A stretch of 64,000 nucleotides of DNA from CAIWHR01 sp963717695. Its GTDB lineage: Bacteria; Pseudomonadota; Gammaproteobacteria; Burkholderiales; Casimicrobiaceae. How positions within the stretch are numbered: position 1 is the stretch's first letter; each line of letters starts with the position of its first letter. The translations under genes and the position numbers were made by a program. The DNA is taken from the NCBI GenBank assembly GCA_963717695.1, contig CAVQWR010000007.1:1-64000 (forward strand), read 5' to 3'. Below the pieces are notes generated by a model. The model was not told the DNA's origin. It saw only the letters and a list, made by a program, of their open reading frames with translations, and ran no database searches. This document shows positions 37,223-45,986 of the stretch, piece by piece.

Positions 37223-37594
37223 TTGCACCGCACGCGGCGGGCCGCCGTGCTGGCCGCGTCTAGCACTGCCGCCAAGACCGCCGGCCGACGGCCGGCGCGC
37301 CTTGCGTTGTCCTCGCGGCGTCCGCCGCACCCGGGCGAGTTCCTCGAAACCCGGTATCTGAAGCCGCTGTCGATCAGCCAGACCGATCTCGCGGAGGCGC
37401 TCGGCATCTCGCGCCGGCGCGTCAACGAGCTTGTCAACGGGCGCCGCGCAATCACGCCGGACACGGCGGTCCGCCTCGCGATGTACTTCGACAACGAGGC
37501 GTCGTTCTGGATGCACCTGCAGGTCGCGTGGGACATGCACGCGGCGATGCGCGACGTCGTCGTGCGGCGGCGCCCCGCCAAGCGTCCCGCCTGA
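37223..37594 (+). CDS. HigA-family antitoxin-like HTH protein without toxin partner
   Basis: 123 residues. PPHPGEFLETRYLKPLSISQ then TDLAEALGISRRRVNELVNG and RAITPDTAVRLAMYF are the HigA/VapI XRE-type helix-turn-helix pattern. The N-terminal 30 residues are basic and Ala-rich. The TTG start at 37223 is supported by AGGAGG 6 bases upstream. No HigB toxin frame is found beside it. It sits inside the hydrogenase cluster, 15 bases after hupC and 136 bases before hupD, so it may act as a local regulator. Confidence 0.75.
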   Translation: MHRTRRAAVLAASSTAAKTAGRRPARLALSSRRPPHPGEFLETRYLKPLSISQTDLAEALGISRRRVNELVNGRRAITPDTAVRLAMYFDNEASFWMHLQVAWDMHAAMRDVVVRRRPAKRPA

Positions 37595-37702
37595 GCCTTC
37601 CCGGACGCCGGCTCCGGCGCCCGAACCTCGGCCCGCCGCTCGGCGCGGAGTCCCGTTGACATAGCGCAATACGCGTTCCCCGGGCCCCGGTAGTCTTGCA
37701 CC

Positions 37703-37721
37703 TGTTACGGACTGCGTAACA
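37703..37721. promoter_or_regulatory. TGTTACG-N5-CGTAACA perfect inverted repeat upstream of hupD
   Basis: TGTTACG-GACTG-CGTAACA has two perfectly complementary 7-base arms 9 bases before the hupD start. Its position over the start region suggests an operator; an imperfect copy lies before hupS. Confidence 0.6.
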
Positions 37722-37730
37722 CGGGGCGAG

Positions 37731-38411
37731 ATGGAACCGCAGATCGAAGTTCTGGTGCTGGGAATCGGCAACGTCCTCTGGGCGGACGAGGGATTCGGCG
37801 TGCGGGCCGTCGAGGCGCTGCACGCGGCGTTCGCGTTTCCCGCCGGCGTGGAGCTGATGGACGGCGGCACGCTCGGGCTCAACCTGTACGAGCCGGTCGC
37901 GACGGCCAGACGCGTCCTCGTGCTCGACGCGATCGACTTTTCGCTCGAGCCCGGCACGCTGCGCGTGCTGCGCGGCGACGAAGTGCCGGCATGGGGCCGC
38001 ACCAAGCTCTCGCCGCACCAGACCGGCTTCAACGACGTGCTGGCGCTCGCGCAACTCAACGGCCGCGAGCCGGAAGCGATCGTCGCGATCGGCGTGCAGC
38101 CGGTCGATCTTTCCGATTTCGGCGGCAGCCTGACGGGACCCGTGCGCGCGAGGCTGGCCGAAACGGTGACCCTCGCCGCGCGGGAGATTGCCGCATGGGG
38201 ATTCGCCGGCCGCGCGCGGACCGCGGACGAGATCGTCGATCCGCTCAACGCGACGCCACTCGCGCTCACGGTGTACGAATCCGGCCGGCCGACCGACGCG
38301 GAAGCCTGTCGCGCCGGCGACCCGCGCCTCCTCGAGCGGCTTGGCACCGCGGACGAGCGTGCTTCGACGCCGGACAGCAAATCCACGTCGCCTTCCCCGG
38401 AGTCGCGCTGA
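37731..38411 (+). CDS. hupD: Hydrogenase maturation protease HupD
   Basis: 226 residues of the HyaD/HupD family: VLGIGNVLWADEGFGVRAVE holds the first Ni-sensing Glu/Asp region, LVLDAIDF the second and GRTKLSPHQTGFNDVL the conserved His. It clips the C-terminal peptide of HupL once nickel is in place. The C-terminal 60 residues extend beyond the usual core and look unstructured. Its stop overlaps the region just before hupF. Confidence 0.9.
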   Translation: MEPQIEVLVLGIGNVLWADEGFGVRAVEALHAAFAFPAGVELMDGGTLGLNLYEPVATARRVLVLDAIDFSLEPGTLRVLRGDEVPAWGRTKLSPHQTGFNDVLALAQLNGREPEAIVAIGVQPVDLSDFGGSLTGPVRARLAETVTLAAREIAAWGFAGRARTADEIVDPLNATPLALTVYESGRPTDAEACRAGDPRLLERLGTADERASTPDSKSTSPSPESR

Positions 38412-38412
38412 C

Positions 38413-38719
38413 ATGTGCATCGGGATTCCGATGATGGTCATCGCGTGTCGCGAGGACACCGGCGACTGCGAAGGTCGCGGCCGCCGCGAGCAGCTCAACT
38501 TCATGCTGCTGGGCGAGCAGCCGCCGGGCACGTGGGTGCTGGCCTTCCAGGGCGCGGCGCTGCGCACGATGTCCGCCGAGGAGGCCGAGCAGACCGGACG
38601 CGCGCTGGATGCGCTGGAGGCAGTCTCGGGCGGCGACGACAACCTCGACCGATTCTTCGCCGACCTCACCGACTCGCGCGCCGGAGCTGCCGGCCCACCT
38701 CAAAGGCAACAAGCCATGA
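38413..38719 (+). CDS. hupF: HypC/HupF family chaperone (one frameshift)
   Basis: About 101 residues starting MCIGIPMMVIACRED; the Cys2 typical of the family binds the iron centre in delivery to the large subunit. GTWVLAFQGAALRTMSAEEA and NLDRFFADLTD follow. After this the written frame runs on into hupG, but one base less near 38682 gives APELPAHLKGNKP and a TGA that overlaps the hupG ATG (ATGA), the normal family ending. HupF is the second HypC-like protein here and is thought to protect the large subunit under oxygen. Confidence 0.85.
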
Positions 38720-39189
38720 CGATCCCGATGCCCCCGAACAGCGCCGATCCGCGCTCGCACCCGCTGATCGCGCGCCTGGTCGCCCGCGATGGCTTCGTCG
38801 AGGTCGACGCCGCCAACTTCGACGAATTCAGCGCGCGCAGCGGCCATGTGCTCCTCGTGTTCACCGAGGATCCCGTCCGCTACAAGGAGACCCTCGATCT
38901 CGCGGTGATCGTGCCCGAGCTCGGGCGCGCGTTCCCCGGCGCGTTCGCGGTCGGCATTCTCCTGCCCGACGCGGCACGCAAGATTGCCGTGCGCTACGGC
39001 TTCCGCCGCTGGCCGGCAATCGTGCTGCTGCGCGACGGTCGCTACGTCGGTGCCGTCGACGGCCTGCGCGACTGGAGCGAGTACATCACCGAGCTCACGC
39101 GTCTGCTCGAGGCGCCCGTCGCACGCGCGCCTTCGATCGGCATCGCCGTGACCGGGCCCGGCGGAAGCGCCGCCGGCTGCACCGGCTGA
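38716..39189 (+). CDS. hupG: HyaE/HupG-family hydrogenase chaperone (thioredoxin-like)
   Basis: 157 residues with a thioredoxin-like fold lacking the CXXC site: GHVLLVFTEDPVRYKETLDL and IAVRYGFRRWPAIVLLRDGR followed by YVGAVDGLRDWSEY. HyaE/HupG binds the Tat signal of the small subunit during assembly. Translationally coupled to hupF. Confidence 0.88.
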   Translation: MTIPMPPNSADPRSHPLIARLVARDGFVEVDAANFDEFSARSGHVLLVFTEDPVRYKETLDLAVIVPELGRAFPGAFAVGILLPDAARKIAVRYGFRRWPAIVLLRDGRYVGAVDGLRDWSEYITELTRLLEAPVARAPSIGIAVTGPGGSAAGCTG

Positions 39190-39215
39190 AATCACGAATA
39201 ATTCTGGAGAGCGCA

Positions 39216-40088
39216 ATGAACGAGTTCCCCCTTCCCGTGCGCATGGTCGGCCCCGGCTCGCAACCGGAAGACGCCGAGACGCTCGAGTACTTGCAGATGC
39301 CGCGCGAGATGAACACGTTCCGCATGCCGGTCGTCCCCGAGACCGCCGACGCGGCTGCGCTCCGCGCGTCGCGCGAATTGCTCGGCGGATTCCTGGATGC
39401 AATGTCGCGCTGGAATCCCGCGACCGACAGCAACGGCCCGCAATGCGATCTTGCGCGGATGTCGCCGGAGACCCTGACGGTCACCAACCAGATGCTGGGC
39501 GAGGGTGAAGTCAGCATCGTCGTCGGCGGCGAGGAGGACCTCCGGATCCAGGAAAGCGTGTTCACGGGCCTCTGGCGCGTCGTCCGTTTCGATGCCGAGC
39601 GGCGCATCGTCGCCGACTGGCTGGAAGCGGGCGCGCTGCCCCGTGTCGTCGTCGATGCGGCGCGGCGTGCGGCGCAGCCCGACATCGTCGACGGCAGCGC
39701 CAGCGCGGAAGGCGTGATGAATGCCCCGGCGCTGATCGCCGAGATCCGCGCGCAGAAGGCATCGCGCGTCGCGGGCGCCCCTGCCCACGTGATCAACCTC
39801 ACGCTTTTCCCGATGACGCCGCAGGACCATGCGGCACTCGATGCCGCGCTGCCGGTCGGTCTCGTCGCGATCATTTCGCGCGGCTTCGGCAACTGCCGGA
39901 TCACGTCGACCGGCGTGCGCGATGTCTGGCGCGTCCAGTATTTCAACAACATGAACACGCTGATCCTCAACACCATCGAGATCGTCGACGTCCCCGAAGT
40001 GGCACTCGCGGCCGCCGAGGATCTCGAGGACAGCCGCGAGCGGCTGTCCGAGCTCGTCGACTGGATGACGGCGTCGCTCGCCGAATGA
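39216..40088 (+). CDS. hupH: Hydrogenase expression protein HupH (HyaF family)
   Basis: 290 residues: LEYLQMPREMNTFRMPVVPE, MLGEGEVSIVVGGEEDLRIQ, ESVFTGLWRVV and GNCRITSTGVRDVWRVQYFN are HupH/HyaF blocks. It helps assemble the small subunit's clusters in O2-exposed hydrogenases. GGAGA precedes the ATG at 39216. Confidence 0.9.
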   Translation: MNEFPLPVRMVGPGSQPEDAETLEYLQMPREMNTFRMPVVPETADAAALRASRELLGGFLDAMSRWNPATDSNGPQCDLARMSPETLTVTNQMLGEGEVSIVVGGEEDLRIQESVFTGLWRVVRFDAERRIVADWLEAGALPRVVVDAARRAAQPDIVDGSASAEGVMNAPALIAEIRAQKASRVAGAPAHVINLTLFPMTPQDHAALDAALPVGLVAIISRGFGNCRITSTGVRDVWRVQYFNNMNTLILNTIEIVDVPEVALAAAEDLEDSRERLSELVDWMTASLAE

Positions 40089-40107
40089 GCGTGCGGAGCG
40101 GTCTGCG

Positions 40108-40320
40108 ATGAGCGACCACGAAACCTTCGGCGACGCCGGCCGGATCACGCCTTCGACACGCATGGAATGCAAGATCTGCTGGTACGTCTACGATCCCTCC
40201 GAGGGCGACGTCGTCTGGCAGATCCCCGCGGGCACGCCCTTCAGCGCGCTGCCCCCGCACTGGACGTGCCCCAACTGCTCGGCGACGAAGGACCAGTTCC
40301 TGGTGCTGCCCGATGCCTGA
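40108..40320 (+). CDS. hupI: Rubredoxin HupI
   Basis: 70 residues. Two iron-binding CXXC pairs, CKICWYVYDPSEG and CPNCSATKDQF, define rubredoxin. In hydrogenase loci it supports assembly of the small subunit in oxygen. Its end overlaps hupJ by 8 bases. Confidence 0.93.
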   Translation: MSDHETFGDAGRITPSTRMECKICWYVYDPSEGDVVWQIPAGTPFSALPPHWTCPNCSATKDQFLVLPDA

Positions 40321-40891
40321 CGCGACCGTCCTGCCGGACCCCAGCGCACGTCTCGTCACCGCCTATCGCGAGGTCTCGTCGCGGATGTGCGGTCTCAATG
40401 TCTACAACGCGGCGCTCGACGTCGAGGCGGTCGCGTTCGCGCCGTGGGGCGACGCTTGGCTCGGTGTGATGCTGACGCCGTGGTTCATGAACCTTATGCT
40501 GCTGCCGCGGGATGTCGCGCAATGGCACCCGCTGCCGACGGGAGCGAAGCGCCGCTACCGCTTTCCGGCCGGCGACTACGAGTTCGTCGGCGCGAGCGAC
40601 GCGGCGATCGGCGAATACCAGGTCTGCTCGCTGTTCTCGCCGCTGCACGAATTCTCCGATCATGCGACCGCGCAGCTCGTCGCGACGCTGGCGCGCGAGG
40701 CGCTGTTCGATCCCGCCAACGCCGAAAAGCCGCAGGCGCCGACGTCCCCTGTGCTGACGCCGTTGCCCGATCCGCTCGATGCGGGCCCGGGACCGCTTGC
40801 CCAGATCGAGGCGCAGCTCGAGGCGCCGATGTCGAAGCGCGACTTCCTGCGCGCGCGCTTCCTCGGAGGCGACCATGGCGATCGAAGGTGA
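40313..40891 (+). CDS. hupJ: Hydrogenase assembly chaperone HupJ (HybE family)
   Basis: 192 residues: GLNVYNAALDVEAVAFAPWG, LGVMLTPWFMNLMLLPRDVA and YEFVGASDAAIGEYQVCSLF are the HybE/HupJ pattern, then MSKRDFLRARFLGG near the end. It guides large or small subunits before Tat export. Overlaps hupK by 17 bases. Confidence 0.88.
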   Translation: MPDATVLPDPSARLVTAYREVSSRMCGLNVYNAALDVEAVAFAPWGDAWLGVMLTPWFMNLMLLPRDVAQWHPLPTGAKRRYRFPAGDYEFVGASDAAIGEYQVCSLFSPLHEFSDHATAQLVATLAREALFDPANAEKPQAPTSPVLTPLPDPLDAGPGPLAQIEAQLEAPMSKRDFLRARFLGGDHGDRR

Positions 40892-42014
40892 GCTTCGCGT
40901 CCGGCTCGGCTGGGACGGGCGCGCCGTGCGCAGCGTGCGCATCGCCTCGACCCGTCCGTTCGCCGCGGCGCGCCTGCTGACCGGCATGGTGCCCTCGGAT
41001 GCGAGCGCCACGGTGGCGCGTCTCTACAGCATCTGCAGCTGCGCGCAGGAGACCGCCTCCGCGCGCGCGCTCGAGGCGGCCGCCGGCGACGACGTAGCGG
41101 TGCCGGATCGAGCGAGCGTTGCCGTCAAGCTCGAGGCGATCCAGGAGTACCTGTGGCGCATCCTCATCGACTGGCCGCAGGCGATGGGGCGCGACGCGCT
41201 CGTTCCGCCGGTCGCCGAGGCGCGGCGGCGCATTTCCGAAATGCAGCGTGCGTTGCGCGCCGCGGACGAGGCTGGTCCTGCGCCGCCGCGTGCGCCGCTC
41301 GATGCGCTTGCTGCTGCGCACGTCTACGGAATCACGCCGAAGGCGTTCCTCGCGCTGCGGGACATCGACGCACTCGAAGACTGGATCACGCGGGCGCACA
41401 CGCTGCCCGCCGTGCTGCTCGGCATGCTGCAGGCGCAGTTGCCCACACTCGGGCAGAGCGACGTCGCGCTGATGCCCGACGTCGAGCGCCTCGAATTCGT
41501 GGCGCACGTGCTGCCGGCGTTCGGGGAGCGCCCGGATTTCGCGCGCGCGCCCGACTGGGCCGGAGCGCCGGTGGAAACGGGCGCGCTCGCCCGCATGCAA
41601 TCGCACCCGCTGCTCGAGGCACTGCGCGCGCGGCAGGGCAACGCCGTCGCCGTGCGCATGACGGCGCGCCTCGTCGAGCTCGCCGCACTCCTCGTCGGGC
41701 TGGAAGGCGAAGCGGCCGGAGCCGAGGAGCGGCGCTGGATCGACGCGTTCGCAACGGCACCCGGGGAGGGCGTTGCGGCGGTGCAGACGGCGCGGGGCCT
41801 GCTGCTGCATCGCGCGCGGCTCGACGCGGGGCGCGTCGCCGGCTACGAAATCGTCGCGCCGACCGAGTGGAATTTTCATCCGGCGGGAGCGCTCGCGCGC
41901 GGACTCGATGGCGTGGAGGCCGACGACGAGGCGACGCTGCAGGGACGCGCGCGGCTCGTCGTGCAGGGACTCGATCCCTGCGTCGCCTGCCGCATCGAGG
42001 TCGGCCATGCATGA
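40875..42014 (+). CDS. hupK: HupK, hydrogenase large-subunit-like assembly protein
   Basis: 379 residues. A diverged relative of the large subunit: RPFAAARLLTGMVPSDASAT with YSICSCAQETA replaces the N-terminal Ni site, and VQGLDPCVACRIEVGHA at the C-terminus keeps a DPCVAC motif. HupK is thought to scaffold the Fe(CN)2CO cofactor. hypA starts within its last 8 bases. Confidence 0.88.
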   Translation: MAIEGELRVRLGWDGRAVRSVRIASTRPFAAARLLTGMVPSDASATVARLYSICSCAQETASARALEAAAGDDVAVPDRASVAVKLEAIQEYLWRILIDWPQAMGRDALVPPVAEARRRISEMQRALRAADEAGPAPPRAPLDALAAAHVYGITPKAFLALRDIDALEDWITRAHTLPAVLLGMLQAQLPTLGQSDVALMPDVERLEFVAHVLPAFGERPDFARAPDWAGAPVETGALARMQSHPLLEALRARQGNAVAVRMTARLVELAALLVGLEGEAAGAEERRWIDAFATAPGEGVAAVQTARGLLLHRARLDAGRVAGYEIVAPTEWNFHPAGALARGLDGVEADDEATLQGRARLVVQGLDPCVACRIEVGHA

Positions 42015-42348
42015 GATGTCGCTTGCCGAAGGCATGCTCGCGATCGTCGAGGACACCGCGCGCAGGAACAACGCGACGCGGGTCGCGTCGGTGTGCCTCG
42101 AGCTGGGCGCGCTCGCGCACGTCGAAACCGAGGCGCTGCGCTTCTGCTTCGACGCGGTGGCGCGGGGCGGTCCGGCGGCCGGCGCGCGGCTCGACGTCGT
42201 CACGACGCCGGGGCTCGCGTGGTGCATGCCCTGTGGCGACCGCGTGCCGCTCGCGCGGCTGGGCGACGCGTGCCCGGTGTGCGGCAGCTACCAGCTCACC
42301 GTGGTCGCGGGCGAAGAGATGCGGGTGAAGGAAATCGAAATCGCGTGA
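42007..42348 (+). CDS. hypA: Hydrogenase nickel incorporation protein HypA
   Basis: 113 residues starting MHEMSLAEGMLAIVED; the N-terminal MHE binds nickel. Zinc-site cysteines are in CMPCGDRVPL and CPVCGSYQL. Works with HypB to load nickel. Confidence 0.93.
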   Translation: MHEMSLAEGMLAIVEDTARRNNATRVASVCLELGALAHVETEALRFCFDAVARGGPAAGARLDVVTTPGLAWCMPCGDRVPLARLGDACPVCGSYQLTVVAGEEMRVKEIEIA

Positions 42349-42385
42349 GCGCGCAAGGCGCGTTCCCGGCAACAGGAGACAGGCG

Positions 42386-43375
42386 ATGTGCACGACATGC
42401 GGATGTGGGCACGGCGAGGCGAGGGTCGAAGGCATTCCGGTGACCGCTGCGGCGGATGCGCCGGCGGCCGGCTGGCACCGCCACGACGACGGCAGCGTGC
42501 ACGCCGATCATGATCACGGCGCTGCCCACGGGCACGACCACGCGCACCACCATCCACACGGGCATGCACACGGGCTGGGCGCTGCGGCCGGACCGCGCGG
42601 CGCGCACGCCCCGGGTATGTCGGCGACGCGCGCGGTGCAGATCGAGGAGGACATCCTCGCGCAGAACAACGTGTACGCCGCGCGCAACCGGCGTCTGCTC
42701 GCCGATCGCGGCGTGTTCGCGCTGAACCTGGTGTCGAGCCCCGGGTCCGGCAAGACCACGCTCCTCGTGAAGAGCATCGAGGCACTGCGCGAGCGCGTCG
42801 CCGTCGCCGTGATCGAGGGCGACCAGCAGACCTCGCTCGACGCCGATCGCATTCGCAACACCGGCGCGCCGGCCGTGCAGATCAACACCGGCAAGGGCTG
42901 TCACCTCGATGCGCACATGGTGGGGCACGCACTGGAGCAGGTGCAGCCTGCCGACGGCAGCCTGCTGCTGATCGAGAACGTGGGCAACCTCGTGTGCCCG
43001 GCGGCCTTCGACCTCGGCGAGGCGCACAAGGTCGTGATCCTGTCGGTCACCGAAGGCGAGGACAAGCCGCTCAAGTATCCCGACATGTTCCACGCGGCAG
43101 ATCTTCTCCTCATCAACAAGGTGGATCTCCTCCCGTACGTGACATTCGACGTCGGCCGCGCGATCGAATATGCGCGCCGCGTGCGGCCCGGCCTCGAGGT
43201 GATGCTCGTTTCGGCGACGTCGGGCGAGGGCTTCCCGGCGTGGACCGCATGGCTCGAAGCCGGCGTGCGCGCGGCACGCGCTGCGCGCGACCACGACATC
43301 GGCGCGCTGCGCGAGCGGGTGCGTGAGCTCGAGGCGCAGATCGCCGCGCAGCCGGCCGGCGCACTGGTGCGCTGA
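42386..43375 (+). CDS. hypB: Hydrogenase nickel incorporation GTPase HypB
   Basis: 329 residues. N-terminal CTTCGCGHG Ni motif, then a His/Asp-rich stretch (about 28-70, HDHGAAHGHDHAHHHPHGHA) that can store nickel, then the GTPase domain with P-loop VSSPGSGKTTLL, EGDQQTSLDADRI and NKVDLLPY. Delivers nickel to HupL with HypA. Confidence 0.95.
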   Translation: MCTTCGCGHGEARVEGIPVTAAADAPAAGWHRHDDGSVHADHDHGAAHGHDHAHHHPHGHAHGLGAAAGPRGAHAPGMSATRAVQIEEDILAQNNVYAARNRRLLADRGVFALNLVSSPGSGKTTLLVKSIEALRERVAVAVIEGDQQTSLDADRIRNTGAPAVQINTGKGCHLDAHMVGHALEQVQPADGSLLLIENVGNLVCPAAFDLGEAHKVVILSVTEGEDKPLKYPDMFHAADLLLINKVDLLPYVTFDVGRAIEYARRVRPGLEVMLVSATSGEGFPAWTAWLEAGVRAARAARDHDIGALRERVRELEAQIAAQPAGALVR

Positions 43376-43398
43376 CGCGACGCCGGAACGCAGACGCC

Positions 43399-45750
43399 AT
43401 GATCGCAGACCTCGCCACCGCGGCAGCCGACGCGCCGATACGCCGGCGGGTCGTCGTGCGCGGCGTCGTGCAGGGCGTAGGTTTTCGTCCGTTCGTGTAC
43501 CGGCTTGCGTCCGAATTGGCACTCGCGGGCTGGGTGCGCAACGACCCGCAGGGCGTGACGATCGAGGTCGAAGGCGACGAGGAGCGGATCGACGGCCTGG
43601 TCGGTCGCCTCAAGGCCGATGCGCCGCCACGCGCACGCGTCGACAGCGTGGCGGTGGAAGCCTGCGCGCTGCTGCGGCCGGGCCCCGGGTTTGCGATTCT
43701 CGAAAGCGGCACCGGGCGCTCCGCCACGGCGATCGGACCGGACACCGTGACGTGTCCCGAGTGCCTCGCGGAGCTCTTCGACCCGAACGGGCGGCGCTAC
43801 CGTTATGCGTTCATCAACTGCACGCATTGCGGACCGCGCTACACCATCGCGCGAAGCCTTCCCTACGACCGCGCGACGACGAGCATGGCGGCCTTCGATC
43901 TCTGCCCCGCCTGCCTCGGCGAGTACACGTCGCCGGCCGATCGTCGCTTTCACGCCGAACCGAACGCCTGTCCGGTGTGCGGGCCGCGACTTTCACTGCA
44001 TGTCGCGAGCGGCGCGGCGGAGCGCGACATCGATCCGATCGCCTCGACGCTCGCGCGCCTGCGGCGCGGCGAGATCGTCGCGATCAAGGGCCTCGGCGGC
44101 TTTCATCTCGCCTGCGACGCGCACAACGCCACCGCGGTCGCGCGTCTGCGCGAGCGCAAGGCGCGCGAGGAAAAGCCGTTCGCCGTGATGGTCGCGGGCG
44201 CCGCCGCAGCCGCCGCGCTCGCGCGGATGACGCCTGCGGAACGGGCATTGCTCGAATCGCCCGAGCGGCCGATCGTGCTGCTGCGCAAGACCCCCGCGAC
44301 GGACGCCGCGCTCGTCGGCATCGCGCCGGGGCTCGCGTGGCTCGGCGTGATGCTGCCGTCCACACCGCTGCATTACCTCCTCTTCCACGAGGCGGCGGGC
44401 CGGCCCGCGGGCACCGCGTGGCAGGACGGCCGCAACGATCTCGTGCTGGTGATGACGAGTGCGAACCCCGGCGGCGAGCCGCTGGTGACGCGCAACGACG
44501 AGGCGTTTTCGCGCCTGTCCGGCATCGCCGATGCGTTCCTGCTGCACGACCGCGAGATCGTCACGCGCTGCGACGACAGCGTGCTCCGCGCCTGCGGCGA
44601 CGGCACTGCGCCGCGCTTCCAGTTCGTCCGCCGCGCCCGCGGCTACACGCCGCGCGCGATCCGTCTCGCAGCGGCGGGGCCTTCGGTCGTTGCTCTGGGC
44701 GGCTATTTCAAGAACACGGTCTGCGTGACCCGCGGCGACGAGGCGTTCGTCTCGCAGCACGTGGGCGAGCTCGACAACGCGCCGACCGCCAGCGCACTGG
44801 TCGACACGGTCGAGCACCTCGTGTCGATCCTCGCGATCGAGCCGCAGGTCGTCGCGCACGACCTGCACGCGGATTTCTTCAGCACCCGGCATGCGGCGCG
44901 TCTCGCCGCGCGCTGGGGCGTGCCGATGCGCGGCGTCCAGCATCATCACGCGCACATCGCCGCCGTCATGGCCGAGCATCGGGTGCTGCAGCCGGTGCTG
45001 GGACTGGCTCTCGACGGCGTCGGCCTCGGCATCGACGGCACGGCCTGGGGCGGCGAGCTCCTGCACGTCGTCGGTGCGCGCAGCGATCGCGTCGGCCGCC
45101 TCGCACCGCTGCGGCTGCCGGGCGGGGACCGCGCCGCGCGCGAACCCTGGCGCATGGCGGCGGCGGCGCTGCACCGGGCAGGACGCGGCGATCTCATCAC
45201 CTCGCGCTTCGCCGACGAGCCGGCCGCACCGACGGTGGCGACGCTGCTGGAGCGCGGCGTGCAGGCGCCGCAGACGAGCAGCATGGGCCGATGGTTCGAC
45301 GCCGTCGCCGGACTCCTCGGCGTGCAGCGCAGGATGGCGTTCGAAGGCCAGGCGGCGATGCTGCTCGAAGGTCTCGCGGAACGGCACGGCGCGGTTCCTC
45401 CCGATCACACGCTGTACGCGATCGACGCCGCCAACGAACTCGACCTGACGGGGCTCGTGCTGCGCCTCGCCGACGAGCGCGACGCGGGCTTCGGCGCCGC
45501 GCTGTTCCACGCGACGCTCGTCGCCGGGCTCGCCGAATGGACGGCGCGCGCCGTCGACACGCTCGATGTCACGACCGTCGCCTGCGGCGGCGGCTGCTTT
45601 CTCAATGCCATCCTCGCCCGCGGACTGCGGGCGCGGCTTGCGGTGCGCGGCATCACGATGCTCGAAGCGCAGCAGGTGCCGCCCAACGACGGCGGCCTCG
45701 CGCTCGGACAGGCGTGGGTGGCGCTGCGCGCCGCGAACAGGAGTCGCTGA
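43399..45750 (+). CDS. hypF: Carbamoyltransferase HypF
   Basis: 783 residues: acylphosphatase domain (VVVRGVVQGVGFRPFVYRLA), two zinc fingers (CPECLAELFDPNG, CTHCGP, CPACLGEYTS, CPVCGPRL), YrdC-like domain (VAIKGLGGFHLACDAHNATA) and a Kae1-like domain (VQHHHAHIAAVMAEH). It makes the thiocarbamate on HypE that becomes the cyanide ligands. Intact and of the usual length. Confidence 0.95.
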   Translation: MIADLATAAADAPIRRRVVVRGVVQGVGFRPFVYRLASELALAGWVRNDPQGVTIEVEGDEERIDGLVGRLKADAPPRARVDSVAVEACALLRPGPGFAILESGTGRSATAIGPDTVTCPECLAELFDPNGRRYRYAFINCTHCGPRYTIARSLPYDRATTSMAAFDLCPACLGEYTSPADRRFHAEPNACPVCGPRLSLHVASGAAERDIDPIASTLARLRRGEIVAIKGLGGFHLACDAHNATAVARLRERKAREEKPFAVMVAGAAAAAALARMTPAERALLESPERPIVLLRKTPATDAALVGIAPGLAWLGVMLPSTPLHYLLFHEAAGRPAGTAWQDGRNDLVLVMTSANPGGEPLVTRNDEAFSRLSGIADAFLLHDREIVTRCDDSVLRACGDGTAPRFQFVRRARGYTPRAIRLAAAGPSVVALGGYFKNTVCVTRGDEAFVSQHVGELDNAPTASALVDTVEHLVSILAIEPQVVAHDLHADFFSTRHAARLAARWGVPMRGVQHHHAHIAAVMAEHRVLQPVLGLALDGVGLGIDGTAWGGELLHVVGARSDRVGRLAPLRLPGGDRAAREPWRMAAAALHRAGRGDLITSRFADEPAAPTVATLLERGVQAPQTSSMGRWFDAVAGLLGVQRRMAFEGQAAMLLEGLAERHGAVPPDHTLYAIDAANELDLTGLVLRLADERDAGFGAALFHATLVAGLAEWTARAVDTLDVTTVACGGGCFLNAILARGLRARLAVRGITMLEAQQVPPNDGGLALGQAWVALRAANRSR

Positions 45751-45752
45751 AC

Positions 45753-45986
45753 ATGTGCCTTGCCATTCCGGCGCGCGTCGTCGCGCTGACCGAGCCCGAC
45801 GGCGCGCAGGTCGACGTCGGCGGCGTGCAGATGAGGGTCTCGCTCGCACTGGTCGACGACGTGCGCGTCGGCGACTTCGTCATCGTGCACGTCGGCTATG
45901 CGCTGACGAAGCTCGATCCGGCGGAGGCGGAGCGCACGCTGGCGACGTTCGCCGAGGCCGGTCTGGCCGCAGGGGTGCCGGCATGA
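45753..45986 (+). CDS. hypC: Hydrogenase maturation chaperone HypC
   Basis: 77 residues, MCLAIPARVVALTEPDGAQV, then VGDFVIVHVGYALTKLDPAE. Cys2 holds the iron during Fe(CN)2CO assembly with HypD. Overlaps hypD by 4 bases. Confidence 0.94.
   Translation: MCLAIPARVVALTEPDGAQVDVGGVQMRVSLALVDDVRVGDFVIVHVGYALTKLDPAEAERTLATFAEAGLAAGVPA

Noticed and set aside
38413..39189. Apparent HupF-HupG fusion protein in one frame
   Set aside because: One base less near 38682 gives the standard HupF ending and an ATGA overlap with hupG. A sequencing error explains it better than a true fusion.
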